NCBI GenBank assembly: GCA_001513505.1
Contig: LFTM01000099.1
Location: 1-7,208 of the forward strand
Origin: Clostridiales bacterium DTU092
GTDB taxonomy: Bacteria; Bacillota; Clostridia; Caldicoprobacterales; Caldicoprobacteraceae
Direction: 5' to 3'
DNA: 7,208 nucleotides
The notes below the pieces were generated by a model. That model saw nothing but the letters and a program-made list of their open reading frames with translations, was not told the origin of the DNA and did not search any database. Below are positions 1 through 6,942 of this stretch, in pieces. A program made the translations under genes and the position numbers. How positions within the stretch are numbered: position 1 is the stretch's first letter; every line of letters starts with the position of its first letter.

Positions 1-984
1 CTGTACCGATCCTTTTAACATAACCTCAGTGGTATGAAGATTCCCTTTAAGGACCAGCTTATCACCGTATAGCCTTTTTATCTCCCCAAGATCACAGTCA
101 CCCATGGGCGGAGATTCCAGAGGGTCTATGACGGTAAGATCCGTTTCCTCAGCTACAATTTTGATCAGCTCCTTCTCGGGTCCGCAGGAATGGATATGAG
201 TCGGTATCCCATGTTTTTTTGCCAGTCTTGTTATATCCTTAATTATAGGAAGAGCCAGTTCCCTGAAAATTTTCGGTGTCTGATGAATAAGGGTGCCGGA
301 ACCCCCAACGCATAGGAAATCGGGTTTTGTTTCCAGTGACATGAGTTTATAGAAGCGTTTGATATAGTATTCATGCAGTTCTTCACTTTTTTTACGGTAT
401 TTGTGAGGGTTATCATAATAATCGTATATGTCTTTCTCGTTGTTGAGCAGTTTGGATGTGCCGCACCAAACGCCTACCAGCCCATGATCCCCCAGTTCCT
501 GTTTTACCAGTTTAAGAAGCTGTTCTCCCTGAGGCCATTCCTTTACTCCTTCCACTTCTTCATAGGTATCCGGTACCATGGGAAAACCTAAGGCACGCGG
601 GTTCAGTCCTTCGGTAGGCGGGTTGTCATCGTAATATACGGTTATTGAGGAAGCCCATTCCCTCTCTCCGTTTTTTATACGGTATTTCTGGGTTATAATT
701 CGCCGTGCATCTTTATATATGATGGCTTCCTTCCAGGTATTGTCTATCTCCCCCAAATCATCGAACAGTATTTGCACATAGCCATCCATAAGAGAATCAA
801 AACCGAAGTATTTAACACAATCTATGTATGCTTTCCAAATGGGAGGATCTTGGTACAGATAAATGTCCCAGAAAGGCTTACCCACCATTCTGGCAGGTAT
901 CATGTTTGAAGTATCCGGAGCAACAGGAACATGATCGGGAATTTCTCCATTTAAAACTTTGATTAAGCGTTCTCTTGACGTCAT
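1..984 (-). CDS. UROD-superfamily protein (MtaA-like), 3' end beyond window
   Basis: The minus strand is open from an ATG at 984 to the left edge: 328 codons with no stop, so the C-terminus (perhaps 30-60 residues) is missing. The protein begins MTSRERLIKVLNGEIPDHVPV, the usual opening of UROD-fold methyltransferase-like proteins. It lacks the ARQAGRYLPEY-type motif of true heme-pathway HemE. An H-x-C-G motif (H265-S-C267-G268), preceded by H263, matches the zinc/thiol site of corrinoid methyltransferases such as MtaA and MtbA. The expected third ligand, a later Cys, would fall beyond the edge. Near the end, GNLHTTEVMLKGS matches the family's GN-x-D-P-x-x-L-x-x-G strand. Family knowledge suggests methyl transfer or a decarboxylase-like role; the substrate is unknown and no corrinoid protein is visible. 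An AGGGGG ribosome site at 993-998 lies 8 nt before the ATG and fixes the start. It is divergent from the UROD-like gene at 1230. Confidence 0.88.
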   Translation of the reverse strand, partial: MTSRERLIKVLNGEIPDHVPVAPDTSNMIPARMVGKPFWDIYLYQDPPIWKAYIDCVKYFGFDSLMDGYVQILFDDLGEIDNTWKEAIIYKDARRIITQKYRIKNGEREWASSITVYYDDNPPTEGLNPRALGFPMVPDTYEEVEGVKEWPQGEQLLKLVKQELGDHGLVGVWCGTSKLLNNEKDIYDYYDNPHKYRKKSEELHEYYIKRFYKLMSLETKPDFLCVGGSGTLIHQTPKIFRELALPIIKDITRLAKKHGIPTHIHSCGPEKELIKIVAEETDLTVIDPLESPPMGDCDLGEIKRLYGDKLVLKGNLHTTEVMLKGSVQ

Positions 985-1019
985 AAATATTACCCCCTGT
1001 ATTTTAACAACTCGATTTT

Positions 1020-1048
1020 ATAATATATATTTATTTAAATTGCGTCAA
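1020..1048 (-). promoter_or_regulatory. Sigma-A-type promoter for the minus-strand UROD-like gene
   Basis: Read on the minus strand, a -35 box TTGACG (plus positions 1043-1048) is followed after exactly 17 bp by a -10 box TATTAT (1020-1025). Each box matches the consensus at five of six positions. Transcription would begin near 1012-1014, giving a leader of about 28-30 nt ahead of the ATG at 984. The spacer is almost wholly A/T. Confidence 0.65.
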
Positions 1049-1085
1049 GTATCGTATAAGCATATATACCGTCCGGCAAAAATTC

Positions 1086-1114
1086 TGGACAAAAATATTG
1101 CAATAAAATATAAT
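1086..1114 (+). promoter_or_regulatory. Sigma-A-type promoter for the plus-strand UROD-like gene
   Basis: TGGACA (1086-1091) is followed by a 17-bp spacer and a perfect TATAAT (1109-1114). Only one base of twelve departs from consensus. The start site should lie near 1121, leaving an unusually long leader of about 109 nt before the ATG at 1230. The two divergent promoters are about 40 bp apart, so one regulator bound between them could affect both genes. Confidence 0.75.
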
Positions 1115-1151
1115 AGCCTTGATACGTTTTATGAAAAAACAACCGAACATA

Positions 1152-1219
1152 TCGATTGAAAATCATCAATCAGCTAAAGTATATCATAAAAGCCGGGCAA
1201 TCGAAATCCTTGGAAAGGA
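1152..1219 (+). promoter_or_regulatory. Possible structured 5' leader with alternative pairings and SD hairpin
   Basis: Three complementarities lie in the predicted leader. GATTGA (1154-1159) can pair with TCAATC (1166-1171) across a 6-nt loop. The overlapping TCGATTG (1152-1158) can instead pair with CAATCGA (1198-1204). TCCTT (1207-1211) can pair with AAGGA (1215-1219), which is the core of the ribosome binding site. The first two pairings exclude each other. No known riboswitch class is recognised and no cobalamin-box-like element was seen. The stems are short and could be chance, so any regulatory role is inference. Confidence 0.3.
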
Positions 1220-1229
1220 GAATATTTAA

Positions 1230-2300
1230 ATGCAATTTTCTCTGAAACCTGACTACGAAATATCAAAGCAGCGATATGACGCCTTCTGGCACTGTGAAAT
1301 CATCGACCGGCCGCCTGTCAGTATCATCCTTCCTGTAGAAAATCCCAAACCCGTTCCCGCAAAAACTTATGAAACCTATCAGGAACAATGGCTGGATCTG
1401 GATTTTCGGGCTGAGGCTACAGCCATCTCAATGTCAAATTATATATACTATGCCGATGCTCTGCCAATAGCCTGGCCTAATATGGGACCAGAGATATTCA
1501 GTGCCTGGTGCGGCTGCGGTTACGAATTCGGTGAAACCACAGCCTGGAGCTCTCCATGCATTCACGACTGGGATGCCGATGCAGATAAGGCTGTCTTCAA
1601 CCCCGAACACCCTCTGTTTAAAGCGACTCTTGATTTTACCCATAAGCTGCTTGATTACGGCAGAGGGAACTTTATTGTAGGGCTTACCGACTTCCATCCG
1701 GGAGGAGATCACATAGCTGCTCTCAGAGATCCTCAAACACTTGCCATAGACATGATTGAAAACACTGACAAAGTAAAGGCAAAACTAAAAAGCTCCATGA
1801 AGGAGTATTTTCAGGTGTATGATATATTTTATAACATACTGAGGAACGAGGGCATGCCCATTACGTCCTGGACCCCCCTTATCCATGAAGGCCGGTTTTA
1901 CATCCCCTCAAATGATTTCTCGTGTATGATCAGCAAAAAGATGTTTGACGAGATTTTCTTACCGGATCTCATTGAAGAATGCCGATTCTATGAGAGAAGC
2001 ATCTACCACCTGGATGGCCCCGGAGCACTGCACCATTTAGACTCCCTGCTTGAAATCAAGGAACTGAATGCCATCCAATGGGTGTGCGGAGCCGGCAATG
2101 AAGGTTATGCAAAATGGATAAAGGTGTATCAGAAAATCCAGCAGGCGGGTAAAGGTATTCAGCTAAACATCACCCTGGATGAGCTGCCAATGGTGTTTGA
2201 AACCCTGCGTCCTGAAGGAGTCTGGTTCGCGGAGATCCGGGGAGTTGAGGATAAGGAAACGGCAGATCTGGTACTAAAGCGGATAAGCAAGTGGGAATAA
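1230..2300 (+). CDS. UROD-superfamily methyltransferase-like protein, H-L-D-G variant
   Basis: A complete protein of 356 residues, normal length for this group. I recognise it as a soluble UROD-fold protein of the kind annotated uroporphyrinogen decarboxylase family or methyltransferase-like in Clostridia. Characteristic stretches are PGGDHIAALRDP (157-168), PSNDFSCMIS (226-235), YHLDGPGALHHLD (259-271) and IQWVCGAGN (282-290). The H-x-C-G zinc motif of MtaA-like relatives seems to be H260-L-D262-G263 here, with H268 and H269 close by, so the chemistry may differ from thiol methyl transfer. Other cysteines (C94, C96, C232, C286) are not arranged as an obvious metal site. There is no signal peptide or membrane segment. 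AAAGGAG at 1214-1220, 9 nt before the ATG, sets the start. It is transcribed alone, divergent from another UROD-like gene and convergent with the polyamine operon. The substrate cannot be named from sequence. Confidence 0.85.
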   Translation: MQFSLKPDYEISKQRYDAFWHCEIIDRPPVSIILPVENPKPVPAKTYETYQEQWLDLDFRAEATAISMSNYIYYADALPIAWPNMGPEIFSAWCGCGYEFGETTAWSSPCIHDWDADADKAVFNPEHPLFKATLDFTHKLLDYGRGNFIVGLTDFHPGGDHIAALRDPQTLAIDMIENTDKVKAKLKSSMKEYFQVYDIFYNILRNEGMPITSWTPLIHEGRFYIPSNDFSCMISKKMFDEIFLPDLIEECRFYERSIYHLDGPGALHHLDSLLEIKELNAIQWVCGAGNEGYAKWIKVYQKIQQAGKGIQLNITLDELPMVFETLRPEGVWFAEIRGVEDKETADLVLKRISKWE

Positions 2301-2330
2301 ATACTTTTTCTGAATAACCCTATAGGTATA

Positions 2331-2377
2331 GCGCCAACCACCGGGACAGTCCGGCTGATATATACCGGGTATGGCGT
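2331..2377. other. Imperfect stem-loop downstream of the UROD-like gene
   Basis: The pair CGCCA (2332-2336) and TGGCG (2372-2376) can close a structure extended by a G-T wobble, by ACC (2337-2339) with GGT (2368-2370), and by an inner CCGG (2341-2344) with CCGG (2351-2354). It begins about 30 bp after the stop codon and has no T-tract, so it is not itself an intrinsic terminator. It might stabilise the 3' end of the transcript or be a decayed repeat. No second copy is visible in the window. Confidence 0.25.
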
Positions 2378-2418
2378 AAACAGCCAGAGCAGCACAGGTA
2401 ATGTATACAGAGAACTAT

Positions 2419-2455
2419 AAAAAGGGTGCAACCATCATATGGTGCACCCTTTTTT
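2419..2455. terminator. Bidirectional intrinsic terminator between convergent genes
   Basis: GGGTGCA (2424-2430) pairs with TGCACCC (2443-2449), and an inner CCAT/ATGG pairing leaves one bulged A and a 3-nt loop. AAAAA (2419-2423) precedes the stem and TTTTTT (2450-2455) follows it, so a run of U follows the hairpin in either transcript. It lies about 120 bp after the plus-strand UROD-like gene (stop at 2300) and about 90 bp after potD (stop at 2545 on the minus strand), and should end both. Confidence 0.88.
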
Positions 2456-2544
2456 GTTATATTCAATCCGGGTTGTTTTTTGCTGCCCAATCCTTATGTC
2501 ATCTATAAAGAGAATGTGTGTTGCCCCCGCAATTCTGCGCTGCT

Positions 2545-3594
2545 TTAATTTGCAGCCTTAATCTCGGTCCACACCCTGTCATACTCCTTAATAACGTCTG
2601 ATAGGGCTTCAAACACCTCACATCTTTCCAGTTCCTCATCCGTTGGGTAAGCAGTACTGTCGTTCAGAATTTCATCATCCAGCATTTTCATTGCCTCGGT
2701 ATGAGGAGTTGAATAACCTATATAATCGGTATTCCGGAATGCAATTTCAGGCTCACACAGGAAGTTGATAAACTTCTCGGCCGCTTCTTTGTTTTTGCTT
2801 CCTTTTAAAAGTACCATAGCGTCAAACCACAGATTGCTGCCCTCTTTTGGAATCGCATACTCCAGATCAGGATTTTCCCGCTTCATAAATACGGCATCCC
2901 CTGACCATACAACCGCCAGCGCAGCCTGACCGCCGATCATGGCATCCTTGATATCGTCGCCCATATAGGACAGCACCAGAGGTTTTTGTTCAATTAACTT
3001 CTGCTTTGCCTGCTCCAGTTCGTCCATGTTCCTTGTATTGAGAGAATATCCGAGCATTTTGAGGGTTATACCTATGGAGTCTCTGCTGCTGTCGAGCATG
3101 AATATCTGCTTTGCATACTTTTCGTCCCATAAGATCTGCCAGCTGTCAACCGGTTCATCTACCATTGTTTTGTTGTATATGATTCCCACGGTACCCCACA
3201 TATAGGGTACGGAATATTCGTTGTTCGGATCATATGCAAGATTTTTAAAGCGGTCATCAATGTATTTGTAGTTCGGGATGTTGTCAAAATTGATCTTTTC
3301 CAGCATATCTTCCTTGATCATACGCTCTATCATATAGTCGGAAGGAAAAGCAATATCATAATCGCTTCCGCCGCCCTTTATCTTAACATACATCTCTTCA
3401 TTTGTGGCAAATGTATCATATATTACATCGATATTATACTTCTCCTCAAATTCCTCAATAACACTTTCGTCGATATAGTCTCCCCAGTTATACACTTTTA
3501 GCTGAGCTTTGGGAGCACCGCCGCATCCCGCCAAAACACCAGCAAACACCACCACAACCAAAATCATCAATAAAAACTTACCAGTCTTTGTCAT
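2545..3594 (-). CDS. potD: Spermidine/putrescine ABC transporter substrate-binding lipoprotein PotD
   Basis: 349 residues, close to the 348 of E. coli PotD. A basic start, a hydrophobic stretch (about 7-22) and the lipobox LAGC with Cys24 mark it as a lipoprotein on the outer face of the membrane, as expected for a Gram-positive binding protein. The fold is the polyamine-binding type I/II family: YNWGDYID (35-42), PSDYM (84-88), DPNNEYSVPYMWG (122-134), VVWSGDA (228-234), LWFDA (255-259) and IGYSTP (292-297). Against E. coli PotD, from memory, W37, Y40, S85, Y87, W230, W256, D258 and Y294 keep the ligand-contact residues, while contacts D168, E171 and Q327 align with S169, D172 and F328. Spermidine versus putrescine preference therefore cannot be assigned. 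Its ATG overlaps the potC stop as ATGA, with AAAGGAGGG (3601-3609) 6 nt upstream. It is the last gene of the operon. Confidence 0.93.
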   Translation of the reverse strand: MTKTGKFLLMILVVVVFAGVLAGCGGAPKAQLKVYNWGDYIDESVIEEFEEKYNIDVIYDTFATNEEMYVKIKGGGSDYDIAFPSDYMIERMIKEDMLEKINFDNIPNYKYIDDRFKNLAYDPNNEYSVPYMWGTVGIIYNKTMVDEPVDSWQILWDEKYAKQIFMLDSSRDSIGITLKMLGYSLNTRNMDELEQAKQKLIEQKPLVLSYMGDDIKDAMIGGQAALAVVWSGDAVFMKRENPDLEYAIPKEGSNLWFDAMVLLKGSKNKEAAEKFINFLCEPEIAFRNTDYIGYSTPHTEAMKMLDDEILNDSTAYPTDEELERCEVFEALSDVIKEYDRVWTEIKAAN

Positions 3595-4397
3595 TTTGCA
3601 CCCTCCTTTACGTTTGAACTATCCTTTGACATTCTTTTATTTACAATAAGCAGCAATATAAGAACCGTAAGGAACATTATAGTTGACAATGCATTTATCT
3701 TTGGATTTACACCTCTCCTGGCCATTGAGTAAACATAGATCGAAAGATTAGACACTCCCGAACCGGTGGTAAAGAAGCTTATTACAAAATCATCTATGGA
3801 TAGTGTGAAGGCCAGTATTAAACCTGTAATAATTCCCGGCATAATCTCGGGGATAACCACCTTCCACAATGCATAAGAAGGAGTTGCCCCAAGATCCAGT
3901 GCAGCTTCATATACATGTTTGTTAAGCTGTTTCAGCTTGGGGAGCACAGATAGTATTACATAGGGTATATTAAACGTGATATGAGCAAGCAACATGGTGA
4001 AAAAACCCAATCCCATCTGTGTTATTGCCTTGGTAAAAACAAACAGCAGCATTAATGATACGCCGGTGACTATATCGGGATTCAATACCGGTAAATATGT
4101 CAGGTTCATGACTATTGCCTTCTTTATCCTGCCCATGTTATGGATACCAATGGCAGCGGCCGTTCCAATAACTGTAGCAATAATGGCAGATAAAACAGCT
4201 ATCATCAGGGTGTTGTAAAGGGCTCTTGATATCTCGGTATCTTTAAAAAGCTCAAGATACCATTTCAGTGTAAATCCACCCCAATGTCCCCTGGACTTCG
4301 ACTCGTTAAAGGAGTATACTACCAATACCACTATAGGGGCATACAGAAACACAAATATTATATAAAGGTATATTCTTTTTAACATGCGCGCTACCAT
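3591..4397 (-). CDS. potC: Polyamine ABC transporter permease PotC
   Basis: 268 residues (E. coli PotC is about 264), an integral membrane protein with about six hydrophobic segments (roughly 9-29, 61-84, 100-123, 129-152, 185-209 and 237-253). The cytoplasmic EAA loop that docks on the ATPase is clear: E164-A-A-L-D-L-G-A171, then P183 and PG at 187-188. The following FTLSIDDFVISFFTTG (197-212) and the region around YSMARRGVNPKINAL (223-237) are very close to E. coli PotC, which separates it from PotB. It pairs with PotB to form the channel. The start overlaps the end of potB by 7 bp. AGGGGGG at 4404-4410 lies 6 nt from the first ATG (4397), whereas the in-frame Met5 codon at 4385 would be 18 nt away, so the first ATG is preferred. 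The stop overlaps potD, suggesting coupled translation. Confidence 0.94.
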   Translation of the reverse strand: MVARMLKRIYLYIIFVFLYAPIVVLVVYSFNESKSRGHWGGFTLKWYLELFKDTEISRALYNTLMIAVLSAIIATVIGTAAAIGIHNMGRIKKAIVMNLTYLPVLNPDIVTGVSLMLLFVFTKAITQMGLGFFTMLLAHITFNIPYVILSVLPKLKQLNKHVYEAALDLGATPSYALWKVVIPEIMPGIITGLILAFTLSIDDFVISFFTTGSGVSNLSIYVYSMARRGVNPKINALSTIMFLTVLILLLIVNKRMSKDSSNVKEGAK

Positions 4398-5215
4398 ATG
4401 GCACCCCCCTCATGCCCTTCGTCATACTTACGCAGGACACCCATGCTTATCAGTATTATAACCATCAAAACAAAGGAAATTGCCGAGCCGAAATTCCAGT
4501 CACCTACAACCATAAACTGCTGTTCGATGAGGTTTCCAACCAGTATATAGTGCCCGCCTCCCAGTAGCCTCGATATTATAAAGGTTGTTACAGCCGGCAT
4601 AAACACCATTGTAATGCCTGAGATAACTCCGGGAAGGCTTAAGGGAATAATAACCCTTCTCAGCACGGTAATATAGTTTGCTCCCAAATCCTCTGCTGCC
4701 TCTACGATACTCTTATCCAGCTTGGTTAAAACAGAGTAAATGGGAAGTACCATAAAAGGCAGGAAGTTATATACCATTCCCAGCACTACAGCCTGATCAG
4801 TATACAGCAACTGGGAATTGGGAATATGGAGAAATTCCAGGATGGTATATACCAATCCGCCCTTTTCCAGCAGGGTCATCCAGGCGTAAGTCCTTAAAAG
4901 AAAATTAATCCACATGGGGATTACAAACAGCAATGCCAGAACCTTTTTACTGCTGTATTCCTTACTGGCCAGTATTAAACCTACGGGATACCCTATTACA
5001 AGACATATAACTGTACAAATGATTGCAAGATTGATGGATCGTAACAACACCATAAGGTATATGGGATCCCACAGACGTTTAATATGGTCCAGAGTAAATT
5101 TTATACCCTCATCTGTACTGACGGTGAAGCTGTAAAACAAAAGCAGCAGAAAGGGTACAACTATAAAAATTGCCATCCAGACGATATACGGATAGGAATA
5201 CCATGTTCTTTTCAT
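4391..5215 (-). CDS. potB: Polyamine ABC transporter permease PotB
   Basis: 274 residues, matching E. coli PotB (about 275). It is a membrane permease of the binding-protein-dependent type with six likely spans (about 8-30, 55-83, 90-112, 140-161, 193-215 and 243-261). The N-terminus YIVWMAIFIVVPFLLLLFYS is typical of PotB/PotH proteins. The EAA loop is E172-A-A-E-D-L-G-A179 followed by P191 and PG at 195-196, the contact site for PotA. Together with PotC it forms the heterodimeric channel for polyamine import. The ATG at 5215 overlaps the potA stop as ATGA, with AAAGGTGA (5223-5230) 7 nt before it. Its TAG lies inside the first codons of potC. Uninterrupted, full length, with nothing unusual. 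Confidence 0.94.
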   Translation of the reverse strand: MKRTWYSYPYIVWMAIFIVVPFLLLLFYSFTVSTDEGIKFTLDHIKRLWDPIYLMVLLRSINLAIICTVICLVIGYPVGLILASKEYSSKKVLALLFVIPMWINFLLRTYAWMTLLEKGGLVYTILEFLHIPNSQLLYTDQAVVLGMVYNFLPFMVLPIYSVLTKLDKSIVEAAEDLGANYITVLRRVIIPLSLPGVISGITMVFMPAVTTFIISRLLGGGHYILVGNLIEQQFMVVGDWNFGSAISFVLMVIILISMGVLRKYDEGHEGGAIW

Positions 5216-6258
5216 TCCGTACTCACCTTTTTCATTATATGAATATCATTGGGCATTATAGAAAGCCCAACCCTGGAGCCAACGGGTTCCATAACGGTGC
5301 TGTGGATCATCCATTCATATCCGGCGCTTCGGACCATCATCTCATAGTGCACCCCTTTAAAGGTCACCGATTCCACCCGCCCCTGAAGCATTCCCTGATC
5401 CTCAGGGACCAGCTTTATATCTTCAGGCCTTACAACCACGTCCACTTCCTCATTGTGATTAAACCCGCTGTCTACACATTTAAATTCGCGTTCAGCAAAA
5501 TAAACCAGACTGTCTTTTATCATTCTTCCAGGCACTATGTTGCTCTCACCTATAAAATCGGCGACAAAGGAGTTTTTAGGTTCATTGTATATCATCTCGG
5601 GGGTACCAATCTGCTGTATGGTCCCGTCCTTCATAACCACAATAGTATCAGACATGGTAAGAGCTTCCTCCTGATCATGGGTTACGTATACAAAGGTTAT
5701 CCCCAGATACTTATGGATCTTTTTCAGTTCGATCTGCATACCCTTTCTTAATTTCAGGTCCAAAGCTCCCAAAGGTTCATCCAGCAACAGCACCTCCGGT
5801 TCATTTACAAGTGCTCTGGCTATGGCAACCCTCTGCTGCTGACCACCGCTCAGTGAATCAACATATCTTTTCTCAAAGCCCTTTAGATTGACAAGCTCCA
5901 GCATTTCAGCAACTTTTCTGTCTATTGTTTTCTTGTCCATCTTTTTTATCTTCAATCCAAAGGCAATGTTTTCGGCTACATTCATATGGGGGAAAAGAGC
6001 ATACCTTTGGAATACCGTATTCACCTTTCTTTTGTAGGGAGGTAAATTGGTAATGTTTTTCCCTTCAAAGTACACCTCGCCGCTATCAGGCTGTTCAAAG
6101 CCAGCAATAATACGAAGAGTTGTGGTTTTTCCACATCCGCTTGGGCCAAATAACGTGAGAAATTCATTCTTTCGTATATACAGATTGATATTTTTTAGTG
6201 CCTCTGTCCCATCATAATCCTTTGATATATTTACTAATCTGATAATAGGCTCTGACAT
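5212..6258 (-). CDS. potA: Polyamine ABC transporter ATP-binding protein PotA
   Basis: 348 residues, a cytoplasmic ATPase that energises import through PotB and PotC. All nucleotide-binding motifs are intact: Walker A GPSGCGKTT (38-46), Q-loop Q84 within VFQRYALFPH, signature LSGGQQQR (136-143), Walker B VLLLDEP (156-162) with catalytic E161, D-loop GALD (164-167) and switch H194 in VTHDQEEAL. A C-terminal extension of about 100 residues forms the TOBE-type regulatory domain, with VVRPEDIKL near 275-283. This architecture is shared by PotA, MalK-like and iron-transport ATPases; the neighbouring potBCD genes decide the assignment. An extended purine-rich site, GGGAGGGGAGG (6264-6274), lies 5 nt before the ATG. 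The gene follows the XRE-cupin regulator by 123 bp and is coupled to potB by an ATGA overlap. Confidence 0.95.
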   Translation of the reverse strand: MSEPIIRLVNISKDYDGTEALKNINLYIRKNEFLTLFGPSGCGKTTTLRIIAGFEQPDSGEVYFEGKNITNLPPYKRKVNTVFQRYALFPHMNVAENIAFGLKIKKMDKKTIDRKVAEMLELVNLKGFEKRYVDSLSGGQQQRVAIARALVNEPEVLLLDEPLGALDLKLRKGMQIELKKIHKYLGITFVYVTHDQEEALTMSDTIVVMKDGTIQQIGTPEMIYNEPKNSFVADFIGESNIVPGRMIKDSLVYFAEREFKCVDSGFNHNEEVDVVVRPEDIKLVPEDQGMLQGRVESVTFKGVHYEMMVRSAGYEWMIHSTVMEPVGSRVGLSIMPNDIHIMKKVSTE

Positions 6259-6311
6259 GCCGTCCTCCCCTCCCGTTATATAAATAGTACGGAAATAAAC
6301 TTATAACATAA

Positions 6312-6331
6312 TAAAAAGCCTGTAACGGCCT
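6312..6331 (-). terminator. Weak hairpin with T-run between regulator gene and potA
   Basis: On the minus strand, AGGCC pairs with GGCTT (five pairs including one G-U) across the loop GTTACA, and the strand continues as a T-rich run. The stem is too short to be an efficient terminator. It could act as a leaky attenuator that lowers potABCD expression relative to the regulator, but it may simply be chance. Confidence 0.25.
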
Positions 6332-6351
6332 GATTAGAGTAAGCTTTCACT

Positions 6352-6382
6352 GTTGCATTTTTTATAGTAAAAGCACTGCAAC
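6352..6382. repeat. Inverted repeat overlapping the regulator gene's stop codon
   Basis: GTTGCA (6352-6357) and TGCAAC (6377-6382) are perfect inverted copies. A second pairing nested inside them, TTTTA with TAAAA around TAG, is offset by 2 nt on one side and 4 nt on the other. The right arm includes the first base of the regulator's TAG stop complement (6382-6384). It may be an RNA hairpin in the regulator-potA junction or a protein site. I found no convincing sigma-A promoter between the two genes. Confidence 0.35.
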
Positions 6383-6921
6383 TAAAAGCTGGGCGGAGAT
6401 GATACCCATAAAACAACCGCCTTACTCTTTCCGGCATTTTCAATCCTGTGTGCTACAGTTGGTCTGAAGTAAAAGCTTTCTCCCCTCTTAACTCTGTACT
6501 TACGGCTGCCCAGGTAAAGATATATACTGCCTGATATTACATAGCCAAACTCTTCACCGTCATGAGGATCATCCTCCCCGGAACTTCCACTGGCTTCCAG
6601 GTGCATAAGTATTGGCTCCATATTATTTTTCTGGGCATTAGGTATAAGCCATCTGATTGTGTGATTTAATTCACAGTCCTGCTTTTCAAATACATCTTCA
6701 GTCTTAAATACAACTTTTTCCTGTATATTGTCACTAAAGAAGCCCTTTAAGTCAGTCCCCAGGCATTCCAGGATATCCACTAATGTAGCAATGGAAGGCG
6801 ATGTAAGCTCCCGCTCCACCTGTGAGATAAATCCCTTGGTCAATTCACACCTGTCTGCCAGTTCTTCCTGAGTCAAGCCGTTTTTCAACCTTAGCTGCCT
6901 TATTTTCTCACCAATTCTCAT
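6382..6921 (-). CDS. XRE-family transcriptional regulator with C-terminal cupin domain
   Basis: 179 residues in two domains. Residues about 5-60 form a lambda-repressor/XRE helix-turn-helix (IGEKIRQLRLKNGLTQEELA, then a recognition helix around TKGFISQVERE at 28-38). Residues about 101-173 form a cupin_2 barrel: motif 1 has H120-D-G-E-E124 and G131, and motif 2 has G147, P153, H158 and N162. This layout (about 180 residues) is that of the PuuR-like regulators, and a gene of this type directly upstream of potABCD is a familiar arrangement in Firmicutes. A role controlling polyamine uptake and its own gene is therefore likely, though the ligand is not proven by sequence. H120, E124 and H158 could bind a metal. 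AGGAG at 6931-6935 lies 9 nt before the ATG at 6921. It is the first gene of the presumed operon. Confidence 0.92.
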   Translation of the reverse strand: MRIGEKIRQLRLKNGLTQEELADRCELTKGFISQVERELTSPSIATLVDILECLGTDLKGFFSDNIQEKVVFKTEDVFEKQDCELNHTIRWLIPNAQKNNMEPILMHLEASGSSGEDDPHDGEEFGYVISGSIYLYLGSRKYRVKRGESFYFRPTVAHRIENAGKSKAVVLWVSSPPSF

Positions 6922-6942
6922 ACAATTTTTCTCCTATAAAAT

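Noticed and set aside
373..591. Plus-strand 72-codon open frame
   Set aside because: It lies antisense within the well-supported UROD-like gene at 1-984 and resembles no known protein.
1..984. Assignment as hemE (heme-pathway uroporphyrinogen decarboxylase)
   Set aside because: The N-terminal substrate-binding motif of HemE is absent and the H-S-C-G motif points to methyltransferase-like relatives.
959..1159. Plus-strand 66-codon open frame
   Set aside because: It overlaps the start of the minus-strand UROD-like gene and covers both promoters; its translation looks like AT-rich non-coding DNA and there is no ribosome site.
1434..1736. Minus-strand 100-codon open frame
   Set aside because: Antisense shadow inside the plus-strand UROD-like gene, with no ribosome site or family resemblance.
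2159..2431. Minus-strand 90-codon open frame
   Set aside because: It begins inside the bidirectional terminator and runs antisense into the UROD-like gene; judged spurious.
3994..4218. Plus-strand open frame inside potC
   Set aside because: Antisense to a membrane-protein gene, where such open frames are common by chance; the same applies to the one at 4914-5135 inside potB.
5170..5751. Plus-strand 193-codon open frame
   Set aside because: Antisense to the 3' half of potA and the start of potB, both of which carry clear family motifs; the antisense translation has none.
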